Shown here one piece after another: positions 12,170 through 25,186 of a DNA stretch of 64,000 nucleotides. Made by a program: the position numbers and the translations under genes. Within the stretch, counting starts at the first letter, position 1. Every line of letters starts with the position of its first letter. The notes under the pieces were generated by a model. It saw nothing but the letters and a program-made list of their open reading frames with translations, was not told the DNA's origin and did no database searches. The DNA is from Symbiodinium natans (Eukaryota > Sar > Dinophyceae > Suessiales > Symbiodiniaceae), in assembly GCA_905221605.1 (NCBI GenBank), contig CAJNDS010002387.1, positions 1 to 64,000 on the forward strand, in the 5' to 3' direction.

Positions 12170-12310
12170 ATATTGGAGTATAGGGTTACAGGGTTGGGGT
12201 TATAGGGGTTATAGGGTTCTAGGGTTCTAGGGTTCTAGGGTTATAGGGTTATAGGGTTATAGGGTTACAGGGTTAGAAGGGTTATAGGGTTATAGGGCTA
12301 TAGGGCTATG
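12170..12310. repeat. Degenerate GGGTTATA array, left border of the island
   Basis: About 16 units of GGGTTATA, GGGTTCTA, GGGTTACA and GGGCTATA, including the marker GGGTTAGAAGGGTTATAGGG. The same composite motif reappears at 26603-26662, across 14.3 kb of unrelated sequence. Confidence 0.85.
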
Positions 12311-12349
12311 TATGTAGGACCTTTATGCGTTATTTGACGGTCCTGCTTC

Positions 12350-14485
12350 GCCTTCCAAAACTTTAAGGATTTTAAGGAATTTAGGGGTTTTCCAAAATTT
12401 TAAAAGGACCACAAAATCCTTAAAATTTTGAAAGCCCGGACCTTTTAAAATTTTAAGGATTTTAAGGAATTTAAGGCCTTTTAAATTTCTTAAAATCCTT
12501 AAAATCCTTAAACTTTTGAAAGGAAATTAAATATTTTCCGGAAAGAGGCAGGCCCATTTAAAATTTTAAAAATCCTTAAAATCCTTACAATCCTTAAAAT
12601 TTTGAAAGCCCGGGCCTTTCAAAATTTTAAGGATTTTAAGGAATTTAAGGCCTTTTAAATTTCTTAAAAACCTTAAAATCCTTAAAATTTTGAAAGAAAA
12701 TTAAATTATTTTCCGGAAAGAGGCAGGCCCATTTAAAATTTTAAAAATCCTTAAAATCCTTAAAATCCTTAAAATTTTGAAAGCCCGGGCCTTTCAAAAT
12801 TTTAAGGATTTAAGGAATTTAAGGCCTTTTAAATTTCTTAAAATCCTTAAAATCCTTAAAATTTTGAAAGAAAACTAAATTATTTTCCGGAAAGAGGCAG
12901 GCCCATTTAAAATTTGAAAAATCCTTAAAATCCTTAAAATCCTTAAAATTTTGAAAGCCCGGGCCTTTCAAAATTTTAAGGATTTTAAGGAATTTAAGGC
13001 CTTTTAAATTTCTTAAAATCCTTAAAATCCTTAAAATCCTTAAAATTTTGAAAGAAAATTAAATTATTTTCCGGAAAGAGGCAGACCCATTTAGAATTTT
13101 AAAAATCCTTAAAATCCTTAAAATCCTTAAAATTTTGAAAGGTTGGGGCTTTCCAAATTTTAAGGATTTTAAGGAATTTAACGCCTTTTAAATTTCTTAA
13201 AATCCTTAAAATCCTTAAAATTTTGAAAGAAAATTAAATTATTTTCCGGAAAGAGGCAGGCCCATTTAAAATTTTCAAAATCCTTAAAATCCCTAAAATC
13301 CTTAAAATTTTGAAAGCCCGGGCCTTTCAAAATTTTAAGGATTTTAAGGAATTTAAGGCCTTTTAAATTTCTTAAAATCCTTAAAATCCTTAAAATTTTG
13401 AAAGAAAATTAAATTATTTTCCGGAAAGAGGCAGGCCCATTTAAAATTTTAAAAATCCTTAAAATCCTTAAAATCCTCAAAATTTTGAAAGGTTGGGGCT
13501 TTCAAAATTTTAAGGATTTTAAGGAAATTAACGCCTTTTAAATTTCTTAAAATCCTTAAAATCCTTAAAATTTTGAAAGAAAATTATATTATTTTCCGGA
13601 AAGAGGCAGGCCCATTTAAAATTTTGAAAGCCCGGGCCTTTCAAAATTTTAAGGATTTTAAGGAATTTAAGGCCTGTTAAATTTCTTAAAATCCTTAAAA
13701 TCCTTAAAATTTTGAAAGAAAATTAAATCATTTTCAGGAAAGAGGCAGGCCCATTTAAAATTTTAAAAATCCTTAAAATCCTTAAAATCCTTAAAATTTT
13801 GAAAGCCCGGGCCTTTCAAAATTTTAAGGATTTTAAGGAATTTAACGCCTTTTAAATTTCTTAAAATCCTTAAAATCCTTAAAATTTTGAAAGAAAATTA
13901 TATTATTTTCCGGAAAGAGGCAGGCCCATTAAAATCCTTAAAAACCTTAAAATTTTGAAAGGTTGGGGCTTTCAAAATTTTAAGGATTTTAAGGAATTTA
14001 ACGCCTTTTAAATTTCTTAAAATCCTTAAAATCCTTAAAATTTTGAAAGAAAATTATATTATTTTCCGGAAAGAGGCAGGCCCATTTAAAATTTTAAAAA
14101 TCCTTAAAATCCTTAAATCCTTAAAATTTTGAAAGGTTGGGGCTTTCAAAATTTTAAGGATTTTAAGGAATTTAAGGCCTTTTAAATTTCTTAAAATCCT
14201 TAAAATCCTTAAAATTTTGAAAGGAAATTAAATTATTTTCCGGAAAGAGGCAGGCCCATTTAAAATTTTAAAAATCCTTAAAATCCTTACAATCCTTAAA
14301 ATTTTGAAAGCCCGGGCCTTTCAAAATTTTAAGGATTTTAAGGAATTTAAGGCCTTTTAAATTTCTTAAAAACCTTAAAATCCTTAAAATTTTGAAAGAA
14401 AATTAAATTATTTTCCGGAAAGAGGCAGGCCCATTTAAAATTTTAAAAATCCTTAAAATCCTTAAAATCCTTAAAATTTTGAAAG
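12350..14485. repeat. AT-rich ~175-bp satellite, left arm
   Basis: Twelve head-to-tail units marked by TTTTCCGGAAAGAGGCAGGC (for example 12538, 12713, 12887, 13071, 13245, 13422, 13597, 13908, 14066, 14241, 14417). Spacing is mostly 174-177 bp with a few short or long units. Each monomer is itself imperfectly palindromic around GAAAGCCCGGGCTTTC or GAAAGGTTGGGGCTTTC. No gene. Confidence 0.92.
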
Positions 14486-14491
14486 GTTGGG

Positions 14492-16440
14492 GCTTTCAAA
14501 ATTTTAAGGATTTTAAGGATTTTAAGGATTTTTAAAATTTTAAATGGGCCTGACTCTTTCCGGAATATATTTTAATTTTATTTCAAAATTTTAAGGATTT
14601 TAAGGATTTTAAGAAATTTAAAAGGCCTTAAATTCCTTAAAATCCTTAAAATTTTGAAAGCCCCAACCTTTCAAAATTTTAAGGGTTTTAAGGATTTTAA
14701 GGATTTTTAAAATTTTAAATGGGCCTGCCTCTTTCCGGAAAATGATTTAATTTTCTTTCAAAATTTTAAGGATTTTAAGGATTTTAAGGATTTTAAGAAA
14801 TTTAAAAGGCTTTAAATTCCTTAAAATCCTTAAAATTTTGAAAGGCCCGGGCTTTCAAAATTTTAAGGATTTTAAGGATCTTAAGGATTTTTAAAATTTT
14901 AAATGGGCCTGCCTCTTTCCGGAAAATAATTTAATTTTCTTTCAAAATTTTAAGGATTTTAAGGATTTTAAGGATTTTAAGGAGTTTAAGAGATTTAAAA
15001 GGCGTTAAATTCCTTAAAATCCTTAAAATTTTGAAAGCCCCAACCTTTCAAAATTTTAAGGGTTTTAAGGATTTTAAGGATTTTTAAAATTTTAAATGGG
15101 CCTGCCTCTTTCCGGAAAATGATTTAATTTTCTTTCAAAACTTAAAGGATTTTAAGGATTTTAAGGATTTTAAGAAATTTAAAAGGCCTTAAATTCCTTA
15201 AAATCCTTAAAATTTTGAAAGGCCCGGGCTTTCAAAATTTTAAGGATTTTAAGGATTTTAAGGATTTTTAAAATTTTAAATGGGCCTGCCTCTTTCCGGA
15301 AAATGATTTAATTTTCTTTCAAAATTTTAAGGTTTTAAGGATTTTAAGAAATTTAACAGGCCTTAAATTCCTTAAAATCCTTAAAATTTTGAAAGGCCCG
15401 GGCTTTCAAAATTTTAAGGATTTTAAGGATTTTAAGGATTTTTAAAATTTTAAATGGGCCTGCCTCTTTCCGGAAAATAATTTAATTTTCTTTCAAAATT
15501 TTAAGGATTTTAAGGATTTTAAGAAATTTCAAAGGCGTTAAATTCCTTAAAATCCTTAAAATTTTGAAAGCCCCAACCTTTCAAAATTTTAAGGATTTTA
15601 AGGGTTTTAAGGATTTTTAAAATTTTAAATGGGCCTGCCTCTTTCCGGAAAATAATTTAATTTTCTTTCAAAATTTTAAGGATTTTAAGGATTTTAAGGA
15701 TTTTAAGAAATTTAACAGGCCTTAAATTCCTTAAAATCCTTAAAATTTTGAAAGGCCCGGGCTTTCAAAATTTTAAGGATTTTAAGGATTTTAAGGATTT
15801 TTAAAATTTTAAATGGGCCTGCCTCTTTCCGGAAAATAATTTAATTTTCTTTCAAAATTTTAAGGGTTTTAAGGATTTTAAGGATTTTTAAAATTTTAAA
15901 TGGGCCTGCCTCTTTCCGGAAAATAATTTATTTTTCTTTCAAAATTTTAAGGATTTTAAGGATTTTAAGAAATTTAAAAGGCCTTAAATTCCTTAAAATC
16001 CTTAAAATTTTGAAAGGCCCGGGCTTTCAAAATTTTAAGGATTTTAAGGATTTTTAAAATTTTAAATGGGCCTGCCTCTTTCCGGAAAATAATATAATTT
16101 TCTTTCAAAATTTTAAGGATTTTAAGGATTTTAAGAAATTTAAAGGCCTTAAATTCCTTAAAATCCTTAAAATTTTGAAAGCCCCAACCTTTCAAAATTT
16201 TAAGGATTTTAAGGATTTTAAGGATTTTTAAAATTTTAAATGGGCCTGCCTCTTTCCGGAAAATAGTTTAATTTTCTTTCAAAATTTTAAGGATTTTAAG
16301 GATTTTAAGAAATTTAAAAGGCGTTAAATTCCTTAAAATCCTTAAAATATTGAAAGGTCCGGGCTTTCAAAATTTTAAGGGTTTTCAGGATTTTAAGGAT
16401 TTTAAAATTAGAAATGGGCCTGACTTTTCCGGAAAATACA
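14492..16440. repeat. AT-rich ~175-bp satellite, right arm (inverted)
   Basis: The same monomer in reverse orientation (GCCTGCCTCTTTCCGGAAAA at about 14546, 14721, 14906, 15089, 15280, 15457, 15632, 15815, 15900, 16067, 16243). With the left arm it makes a ~4-kb inverted repeat whose dyad is the GGTTGGGG spacer near 14488. The last units decay after 16360. Open frames here are period artefacts. Confidence 0.92.
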
Positions 16441-16482
16441 TTTATTTTCCAATAGTTTTACTGAGTTTATTTTTTTGTATTT

Positions 16483-17935
16483 AAATGGGCCTGACCCTTT
16501 CTGGAAAATACTTGAATATTAGTTTAAAATTTGATAGATTTTAAGGAAACTAGGGGCATTTCAATATTTGGAAAGGCCATGAAGTTCCATGGGTACGTTA
16601 TATTTTTGGATTTTTGTTTGTAATTTTTAGCAAATAAACCATTTAAGTTTTTTTTTTTTGCAATTTTCCTGAAATTCTGAAAGCCTAGGCCTTACAAGAA
16701 AAATAAAAAAAAACAGCAACACAAATACTCATTTAAAATATTTAAATGCGCTTCTTAGTCCTTTTAAAAAAGAACATTTTGTTTTGTTAATTCATAAGGC
16801 TTGTAAAAAAAGCCGGGGGTCCGGGGACGAGCGTTAACAAAAGCATTCCCCTTGAATATTTCTCCCGCGAAACTTTTCTCCCGCGAATTTTGGCGGGAGA
16901 AATTCCCGCGAGCTCTCCCTTGAGTTTTTCTGGTTTTCCCGTGGTTTCCCTTTGATGTTTTTTTTGGTTTCCCTTCAGTTTCCCGTGAGAGTCAAATCTT
17001 CCTTTTACTGTTCCCTTGGACTTCCCTTTGAACTTCCCTTGGTTTTCCCTCGGATCCCCTTCGAAATTAAAACGCATCCCGCGAGAAATCTCGCAAGACT
17101 TCAAAAATAAGGGCTTCCTTTTCCCACGGGATTTCCCGCGAAGCAGGCCGTAGGCCCCGAGCTGTGGCTGTAGTCTGCAGGCCCCCGAGCTCTCTGACTG
17201 TAGAGTCTCCAGGCCCCCAAATGGGCCTGACCCTTTCCGGAAAATACTTGAATATTAGTTTAAATTTTGATAGATTTTAAGGAAACTAGCGGCATTTCAA
17301 TATTTTGAAAGGCCATGAAGTTCCATGGGTACCTTATATTTTTGGATTTTTGTTTGTAATTTTTAGCAAATAAACCATTTAAGTTTTTTTTGCAATTTTC
17401 CTGAAATTCTGAAAGCCTAGGCCTTACAAGAAAAATAAAAAAACAGCAACAAAAATACTCATTTAAAATATTTAAATGCGCTTCTTAGTCCTTTTAAAAA
17501 AGAACATTTTGTTCTGTTAATTCATAAGGCTTGTAAAAAAAGCCGGGGGTCCGGGGACGAGCGTTAACAAAAGCATTCCCCTTGAATATTTCTCCCGCGA
17601 AACTTTTCTCCCGCGAATTTTGGCGGGAGAAATTCCCGCGAGCTCTCCCTTGAGTTTTCCTGGTTTTCCCGTGGTTTCCCTTTGATTTTTTTTTGGTTTC
17701 CCTTCAGTTTCCCGTGAGAGTCAAAGCTTCCTTTTACTGTTCCCTTGGACTTCCCTTTGAACTTCCCTTGGTTTTCCCTCGGATCCCCTTCGAAATTAAA
17801 ACGCATCCCGCGAGAAATCTCGCAAGACTTCAAAAATAAGGGCTTCCTTTTCCCACGGGATTTCCCGCGAAGCAGGCCGTAGGCCCCGAGCTGTGGCTGT
17901 AGTCTGCAGGCCCCCGAGCTCTCTGACTGTAGTCT
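16483..17935. repeat. ~735-bp tandem duplication
   Basis: Copy 1 (16483-17218) and copy 2 (17219-17935) are nearly identical direct repeats. Both begin with AAATGGGCCTGACCC, itself derived from the satellite. Each has an AT-rich first half and a GC-richer second half with repeated TTCCCTTGG/TTTCCC motifs. Minus-strand frames at 16787-17104 and 17564-17833 are K/G-rich, differ by frameshifts and look like by-products. Confidence 0.88.
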
Positions 17936-18205
17936 CCAGGCCCCCGGGCTCTCTCGTTGTCACCAGGGTCCGGGCTGTCTGGCTGTAGTCTGCAGGCCCC
18001 CGAGCTCTCTGACTGTAGAGTCTCCAGGCCTTTGGGCTCGCTGTAGTCACCAGGGTCCCGGGCAGTCTCAGGCCCCCGAGCTCTCTGACTGTAGTCTCCA
18101 GGCCCCCGGTCTCTCTCGCTGTAGTCACCAGGCCCCCGGGCTGTCTGGCTGTGGTCTGCAGGCCCCCGAGCTCTCTGACTGTAGTCTCCAGCCCCCCGGG
18201 CTCTC
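17880..18205. repeat. GC-rich minisatellite
   Basis: Imperfect ~30-bp units built on CAGGCCCCCGAGCTCTCTGAC and CTGTAGTCTCCAGGCCCCCGG, often in higher-order triplets. A shorter run ends copy 1 of the preceding duplication (17150-17218). Confidence 0.85.
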
Positions 18206-19020
18206 GTGCTTGCTTGGGTTTATATTGTTTTTTACTTAATTAGATTGACTTAAGTAATTGAAATAATTTAAAGAATTTAAGTATCGAAATTTATTTAAAT
18301 AATTAAATAACTTAAATATGACGGGCAGGTTTCGGATTTAAATTACTTAATGTTATTTAACTTCGGCCGGGAATTAAATAATGTGAATAATTTGTAAATA
18401 ATATCAACAATTTACATAATGTAAATAATTGAAATAGTTTAAATAATTTAAATAATTTAAATCCGAAAAGGGGGGGACCACCCCCCCCCCTGCCCCCTAA
18501 GACTTAAATAATTCAAATAACTTAAATCCGAAACCTCCCCGTCTTATTTACACTTTTTGAATTATTTAATTCTGGGGAGGGGGGGGGGTGGTCCCCCCCC
18601 CGCCCGCCGGATTTAAATCATTTTTCATTATTTAAACTATCTAAATTCTTTAAATCGCCTGGGAATCAAATAATTTCAATTTGAATATGACGGGCAGGTT
18701 TCGGATTTAAAATATTTAAATTATCTAATTCGGCGGGGATTTAAATAATTTAAATAATTTAAACAATTATTTAAGGCTTCGAGCGGATTTAAATTATTTA
18801 CATAATTTCAATAATTTCAATAATTTAAATCCGAAAAGGGGGGGGGGGCCACCCGCCCTGCCCCCTAAGGATTAAACAATTTAAATAATTTAAATCCGAA
18901 ACCTCCCCGTCTTATTTAAATTATTTAATTATGTAATTCTGGGGAGGGGGGGTGGTCCCCCCCCCTTTCGGATTTAAATTTTTAAAATTATTAGATTGTT
19001 TAAAATATTTGAATTATTTA
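18206..19020. other. AT-rich tract with opposed poly-G/poly-C hairpins
   Basis: Dominated by AATTTAAATAATTTAAATAA-type sequence, interrupted three times by G(7-9) and C(7-10) tracts close enough to pair (around 18471-18496, 18582-18602 and 18836-18866), each followed by similar CCCCTAAG...AAATCCGAAACCTCCCCGTC modules. No gene seen. Confidence 0.7.
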
Positions 19021-19590
19021 AATTATGGCACGGCTCTACTGACACATATTCCGCGGAAAGATTGTCATGTTTTTGGTGAAATTTACGAACACTTACCCCC
19101 CGATAAGCAAGATCTTGGAACCACTCCGCGTACTCAGCCTTTAAGAGTTTAAGGGGGTTTCAAATTCAGGGATACTTATATTTGCTCCTGTAAACTTACG
19201 AACACTTACCCCCCGATAAGCAAGACTTGGAACCTGCAGACAACAACAAACAGGTCTGTCGCAAAACCGCGACCATTGATACATACCCCCTGTAACGGGG
19301 TATGTCGCGTATGTGGGCCGCGGCCCGGTTACAAGCAATTAATATTGGCACGCGGCCATTTGTTTGCAAGAAACAGGGGTCTGCATACCGCAGCAAAACA
19401 TAAACACATGATGACGATGCGAACAACTGACTAGATGATGAAGATGATGAGGATGAACAAGATCAAGGAGCTGATGAAGATGATGAAGATGATGAAGATG
19501 ATGATGCTGCTGGGAAAGCTTTATGCAATTGATGCAGTGAAGTTATGCCAGTACAATGAAAGGACTCATGCAGATGAAGAGTGTGATGAC
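19021..19590 (+). other. Unassigned stretch with coding-like frames and an acidic GAT/GAA tract
   Basis: An ATG-less frame of about 93 codons (roughly 19150-19435) is stop-free and Cys/Thr-rich. A second frame ending at 19152 contains RKDCHVFGEIYEHLPPDKQ. About 40 bp (near 19082-19126) recur at 19195-19236. Downstream, 19433-19530 is GATGAAGAT repeat that would encode an acidic run in one frame. I recognise no family; it could be a decayed transposon or exon remnants. Confidence 0.3.
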
Positions 19591-20873
19591 AATGATGATA
19601 GAGCTTTGCGCTTTATTTTGTCACCCCGTCTCCTTGCTTCCTGTCTCTTCTCTTCTTTCTAGTACCCTTCCAGAAAAATGGCATCCTTGTTCTCTCGCCT
19701 CTCTCACTTCCCTTTCCCTTCTCTCTTTCTGTTACTTTTTGACTGATGAACAACAAGAAAGAAACTTGCAGGATAAAACAGTGGCAGGGTAAGCAGACGT
19801 TGCGCGTGGACCTTGCCGTACTTCATCATATCCCTCTTCTCGGCCCATCTCTTCTGCTCCTTTCCTTACTCTTCTCCTTTTCATAATTATTCCTCTTTAG
19901 TTGTTCTTATCTGGAAAAGAAAGAGGGAAGGGAGAGATAAGGGAGGGAGGATAGATAAAGAAGAGTGCCATCTTCTCTGCGCCTTGTTTTGTCTCTCCCT
20001 CTTCTCTATTCATCTCTCTTCTATTCTTTTCTTTGCTGTTCTATTGAAATTGGATTCCCTGTATCTCTCCTCTGTCCTTCTCTCTCGCTCCTCTTCTCCT
20101 GTTCCCCTCTAAACGATTGCTCTTTACAGATAGGTGCCCTCCCTCCTCTTCAGGAAATCTCTTTTCGCTTATTTTGCTTTTTGAAGCGAATAAAACAACG
20201 GATAAGAGAGGAAAGGGAATGACTAAGTAAAGACAGGAGCTCTTCAATAGGTGCCCTCCCTCCTCTTCAGGAAATCTCTTTTCCCTTATTTTGCTTTTTG
20301 AAGCGAAGAAAACAACAGATAAGAAGAGAGGAAAGGGAATGACTAAGTAAAGAGAGGAGCTCTTCAATTTCCCTCCCTATATCTGATGTTACTTTTCCTT
20401 CTTGGGCGGTGCCCTTCTTTCTCCCTTGAAGATGCAGAAAACGATCAGGAAGGACACCCGTTCCATCGCCCATATATAGACAGAGATAAATCATGAGCAT
20501 CAGCTGGGTTTGCTGCCGATCCAAAATGGGCGTCCCTTTTAATCGCTTTCTGTGTCTTGAAACGAGCAAAAGGGGCACCCTTACTAAGTGTTTTCTTGTG
20601 GTGTCCCTTTTCTTCGCTTGAAGATGCAGAAAACGATCCAAAAAGGACACCCGTTCCATCGCCCATATATGGGGAGAGAGATAAATCATGAGCATCAGCT
20701 GGGTTTGCTGCCAATCCAAAATGGGCGCCCCTTTTAATCGCTTGCTGTGTCTTCAAACGAGCAAAAGGGACACCCTAAGTGTTTTCTTGTGGTGTCCCTT
20801 TTCTTCGCTTGAAGATGCAGAAAACGATCTAAAAGGACACCTGTTCCATCGCCCATATAGAGGGAGAGAGAGG

Positions 20874-20916
<43 letters not shown>

Positions 20917-21086
20917 CATGAGCATCAGCTGGGTTGGCTGCCAATCCAAAATGGACGTCCCTTTTAATCGCTTTCTGTGTCTTCAAACGAGCAAAAGGGA
21001 CACCCTAAGTGCTTTCTTGTGGGGTGTCCCTTTTCCTCGCTTGAAGATGCAGAAAACGATCAAAAAGGACACCCATTCCATCGCCC

Positions 21087-21144
<58 letters not shown>

Positions 21145-21803
21145 TCATGAGCATCAGCTGGGTTGGCTGCCAATCCAAAATGGACGTCCCTTTTAATCGC
21201 TTTCTGTGTCTTCAAACGAGCAAAAGGGACACCCTAAGTGCTTTCTTGTGGGGTGTCCCTTTTCCTCGCTTGAAGATGCAGAAAACGATCAAAAAGGACA
21301 CCCATTCCATCGCCCATATAGAGAGAGAGAGAGAGAGAAAAAAATCATGAGCATCAGCTGGGTTGGCTGCCAATCCAAAATGGACGTCCCTTTTAATCGC
21401 TTTCTGTGTCTTCAAACGAACAAAAGAAAACACTTAGGTTCCTCACTTGAAGATGCAGGAAACGGCCCAACAAGGACACCCGTTCCATCGCCCATATATG
21501 GAGAGAGAGAGAGAGGGAGAAAGGAAAAAATCATGAGCATCAGCTGGGTTTGCTTACATGTTCATTGTTATTCCTTTTGTTTTTTCTAACGGAAATGAAC
21601 AAGAGAAGAGAAAAATAAGAACCAGAGGAAAGATGAAAACGAGCACCATCTTCTCTTTGCCTGATTTTTGCATTTCGCCTGTCCTCATTTCTCTTCTATT
21701 CTTTTCATTGCTCTTCCATTTAGAGTTGCATTCCTGTTGATCTCTCCTCTCTCCTTTCTCTCTCCCTTCTCTTCTCTTGTTCTCCTTTAAATCTCAAAAA
21801 CAC
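19591..21803. repeat. ~2.2-kb duplicated block, copy 1
   Basis: Near-identical to 23234-25184 at an offset of 3643 bp, changing to 3379 bp in the 3' part because copy 2 lacks about one internal unit. The first half is CTTCTC/TTCCC-rich. The second half is a tandem array of ~200-230-bp units marked by ATCATGAGCATCAGCTGGGT (20493, 20687, 20917, 21146, 21346, 21531) separated by (GA)n runs of variable length. Frames here are short and conserved only because the DNA is duplicated. Confidence 0.9.
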
Positions 21804-23233
21804 ACAAAAGGAAGCTTCTTTTCCTTGTTGAATGAAGAATGAAAAAAGAAGAAAAGAGATAGGGAAAGAAATTGAAGAGCTCCACTGCCTATTGGTTCAT
21901 TCCATTTCCTCTCTTTCTATGTGTTGTTTTCCTTGTCGTTTCAGAAAGCAAGCAAAATAAGGGCAAGGGGGCTTCCTGAAGAGGAGAGAGGGCACCTATC
22001 TGCGAAGAGGTCTTGTCCTTTTTAAGAATAGAGGGAAAAGGGAACAAGGAAGGGAGAGATGATAGACAAAGAAGAGTGCCATCTTCTTTGCGCCTTGTTG
22101 TGTTCCTCCGTCTCCTTGTTTCTTGTCTCCTCTCTTCTGTTCAGTACCCTTCCAGAAAATTAAAATGGCCTCCTTGTTGTCTCTCCTCTCTCACTTCCCT
22201 TTCCCTTCTCTCCTTCTGTTTCCGTTTAACTGACAAAGCACAAGACAGGTATGATAAAGCAGTGGAAGGTAAAGCAGAGGGTGACTCCTTGCGCTTGGAC
22301 CTTGCCGTACTTCATCATGTCCCTCTTCTCGGCCTATCTCTTCTGCTCTTTTCCTTACTCTTCTCCTTTTCATAAATTCTTCCTCTTTAGTTGTTCTTAT
22401 TTCGAAAAGAAAGAGGGAAGGGAGAGATAAGGGAGGGAGGATAGATAAAGAAGAGTGCCATCTTCTCAGCGCCTCGTTTTGTCTCTCCCTCTTCTCTATT
22501 CATCTCTCTTCTATTCTTTTCTTTGCTATTCCATTGAAATTGGATTCCTGTTATCTCTCCCCTCTCCTTCTCTCTCGCTCCTCTTCTCCTGTTCCCCTCT
22601 AAATGACAAAAACACAAGAAAGGAAGAACAAGAGGGGCATGTGTTGCAATAAAGCAGGAAGGGAATTGAAGAGCTCCTCTCGCTACTTTCTCATGCCCTT
22701 TCCTTTCTATCTACCACAATCTACCACACCAAAACACGACTCTCAGCTTCCAAATATACTTCATCATGGGGAGAAGGGACATACTTCATCACAGACTTGG
22801 CCCACAGGGAGAGGGGATATACTTCATCACGCTGCTGGGGGGCTGGATCACAAACATGGCCCACGGGGCGAGGGGACATACTTCAGCCACAAAGAGAGGG
22901 AACCTACTTCATCACGCTGGTGGGAGGCTGGATCACAAACCTGGCCTACGGGGAGAGGGGACATGCTTCATCACAAATTTGGCCCACGGGGAGAGGGGAC
23001 ATACTTCATCACAAATTTGGCCCGCGGGGAGAAGGGACATACTTCATCACAGACTTGGCTCACAGGAGGCGCCAAAATAATCTAAATAATCTAATTATTC
23101 AAACCCATTGGTTCCTCTGGAAACCCAACCATTTAAATAATTTAAAGAATTTAATTATTCAAATACCTGGATTTAAATATTTTAGTTCTGGGGCGTCCCA
23201 TCAAAAGGGAATAGGGAGAGACAAGGGAGAGAT
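21804..23233. repeat. Spacer between duplicated blocks, with minisatellite
   Basis: Diverged partial copies of the CTTCTC-rich part (about 22040-22640) are followed at 22740-23060 by a ~34-bp minisatellite based on GGGGAGAGGGGACATACTTC plus ATCACAAATTTGGCCCAC, then an AT-rich AATTTAAATAATT stretch to 23190. No gene. Confidence 0.8.
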
Positions 23234-25184
23234 GATATATATAGAGCTTTGCGCTTTATTTTGTCACTCCGTCTCCTTGCTTCCTGTCTCTTCTCTTCTT
23301 TCCAGCACCCTTCCAGAAAAATGGCATCCTTGTTCTCTCTCCTCTCTCACTTCCCTTTCCCTTCTCTCTTTCTGTTACTTTTTGACTGATGAACAACAAG
23401 AAAGGAACTTGCAGGATAAAACAGTGGCAGGGTAAGCAGAGGTTGCGCGTGGACCTTGCCGTACTTCATCATATCCCTCTTCTCGGCCTATCTCTTCTGC
23501 TCCTTTCCTTACTCTTCTCCTTTTCATAATTATTCCTCTTTAGTTGTTCTTATCTGGAAAAGAAAGAGGGAAGGGAGAGATAAGGGAGGGAGGATAGATA
23601 AAGAAGAGCGCCATCTTCTCTGCGCCTTGTTTTGTCTCTCCCTCTTCTCTATTCATCTCTCTTCTATTCTTTTCTTTGCTGTTCTATTGAAATTGGATTC
23701 CCTGTATCTCTCCTCTGTCCTTCTCTCTCGCTCCTCTTCTCCTGTTCCCCTCTAAACGATTGCTCTTTACAGATAGGTGCCCTCCCTCCTCTTCAGGAAA
23801 TCTCTTTTCGCTTATTTTGCTTTTTGAAGCGAATAAAACAACGGATAAGAGAGGAAAGGGAATGACTAAGTAAAGACAGGAGCTCTTCAATAGGTGCCCT
23901 CCCTCCTCTTCAGGAAATCTCTTTTCCCTTATTTTGCTTTTTGAAGCGAAGAAAACAACAGATAAGAAGAGAGGAAAGGGAATGACTAAGTAAAGAGAGG
24001 AGCTCTTCAATTTCCCTCCCTATATCTGATGTTACGTTTCCTTCTTGGGCGGTGCCCTTCTTTCTCCCTTGAAGATGCAGAAAACGATCAGGAAGGACAC
24101 CCGTTCCATCGCCCATATATAGACAGAGATAAATCATGAGCATCAGCTGGGTTTGCTGCCGATCCAAAATGGGCGTCCCTTTTAATCGCTTTCTGTGTCT
24201 TGAAACGAGCAAAAGGGGCACCCTTACTAAGTGTTTTCTTGTGGTGTCCCTTTTCTTCGCTTGAAGATGCAGAAAACGATCCAAAAAGGACACCCGTTCC
24301 ATCGCCCATGTATGGGGAGAGAGATAAATCATGAGCATCAGCTGGGTTTGCTGCCAATCCAAAATGGGCGCCCCTTTTAATCGCTTGCTGTGTCTTCAAA
24401 CGAGCAAAAGGGACACCCTAAGTGTTTTCTTGTGGTGCCCTTTTCTTCGCTTGAAGATGCAGAACACGATCTTAAAGGACACCTGTTCCATCGCCCATAT
24501 ATAGGGAGAGAGAGAGAGAGAAATCATGAGCATCAGCTGGGTTGGCTGCCAATCCAAAACGGGCGTCCCTTTTAATCGCTTTCTGTGTCTTCAAACGAGC
24601 AAAAGGGACACCCTAAGTGCTTTCTTGTGGGGTGTCCCTTTTCCTCGCTTGAAGATGCAGAAAACGATCAAAAAGGACACCCATTCCATCGCCCATATAT
24701 ATAGAGAGAGAGAGAGAGAAAAAAAATCATGAGCATCAGCTGGGTTGGCTGCCAATCCAAAATGGACGTCCCTTTTAATCGCTTTCTGTGTCTTCAAACG
24801 AACAAAAGAAAACACTTAGGTTCCTCACTTGAAGATGCAGGAAACGGCCCAACAAGGACACCCGTTCCATCGCCCATATATGGAGAGAGAGAGAGGAGAA
24901 AGGAAAAAATCATGAGCATCAGCTGGGTTTGCTTACATGTTCATTGTTATTCCTTTTGTTTTTTCTAACGGAAATGAACAAGAGAAGAGAAAAATAAGAA
25001 CCAGAGGAAAGATGAAAACGAGCACCATCTTCTCTTTGCCTGATTTTTGCATTTCGCCGGTCCTCAGTTCTCTTCCATTCTTTTCATTGCTCTTCCATTT
25101 AGAGTTGCATTCCTGTTGATCTCTCCTCTCTCCTTTCTCTCTCCCTTCTCTTCTCTTGTTCTCCTTTAAATCTCAAAAACACAC
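23234..25184. repeat. ~2.2-kb duplicated block, copy 2
   Basis: Second copy of 19591-21803 with only scattered substitutions, so the duplication is recent. The ATCATGAGCATCAGCTGGGT array has one fewer unit (24134, 24331, 24525, 24728, 24913). Homology stops at a shared AAATCTCAAAAACACACA (25168-25185), where the next module begins. Confidence 0.9.
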
Positions 25185-25186
25185 AG

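Noticed and set aside
16787-17833. Minus-strand Lys/Gly-rich open frames in both 735-bp copies
   Set aside because: Built from repeated TTCCCTTGG-type motifs, differ by frameshift between copies and have no neighbours with splice signals.
20041-21433. Many overlapping open frames in the duplicated block
   Set aside because: Both strands are open because of CTTCTC/GA-rich composition and tandem repetition; duplication, not selection, explains their conservation.
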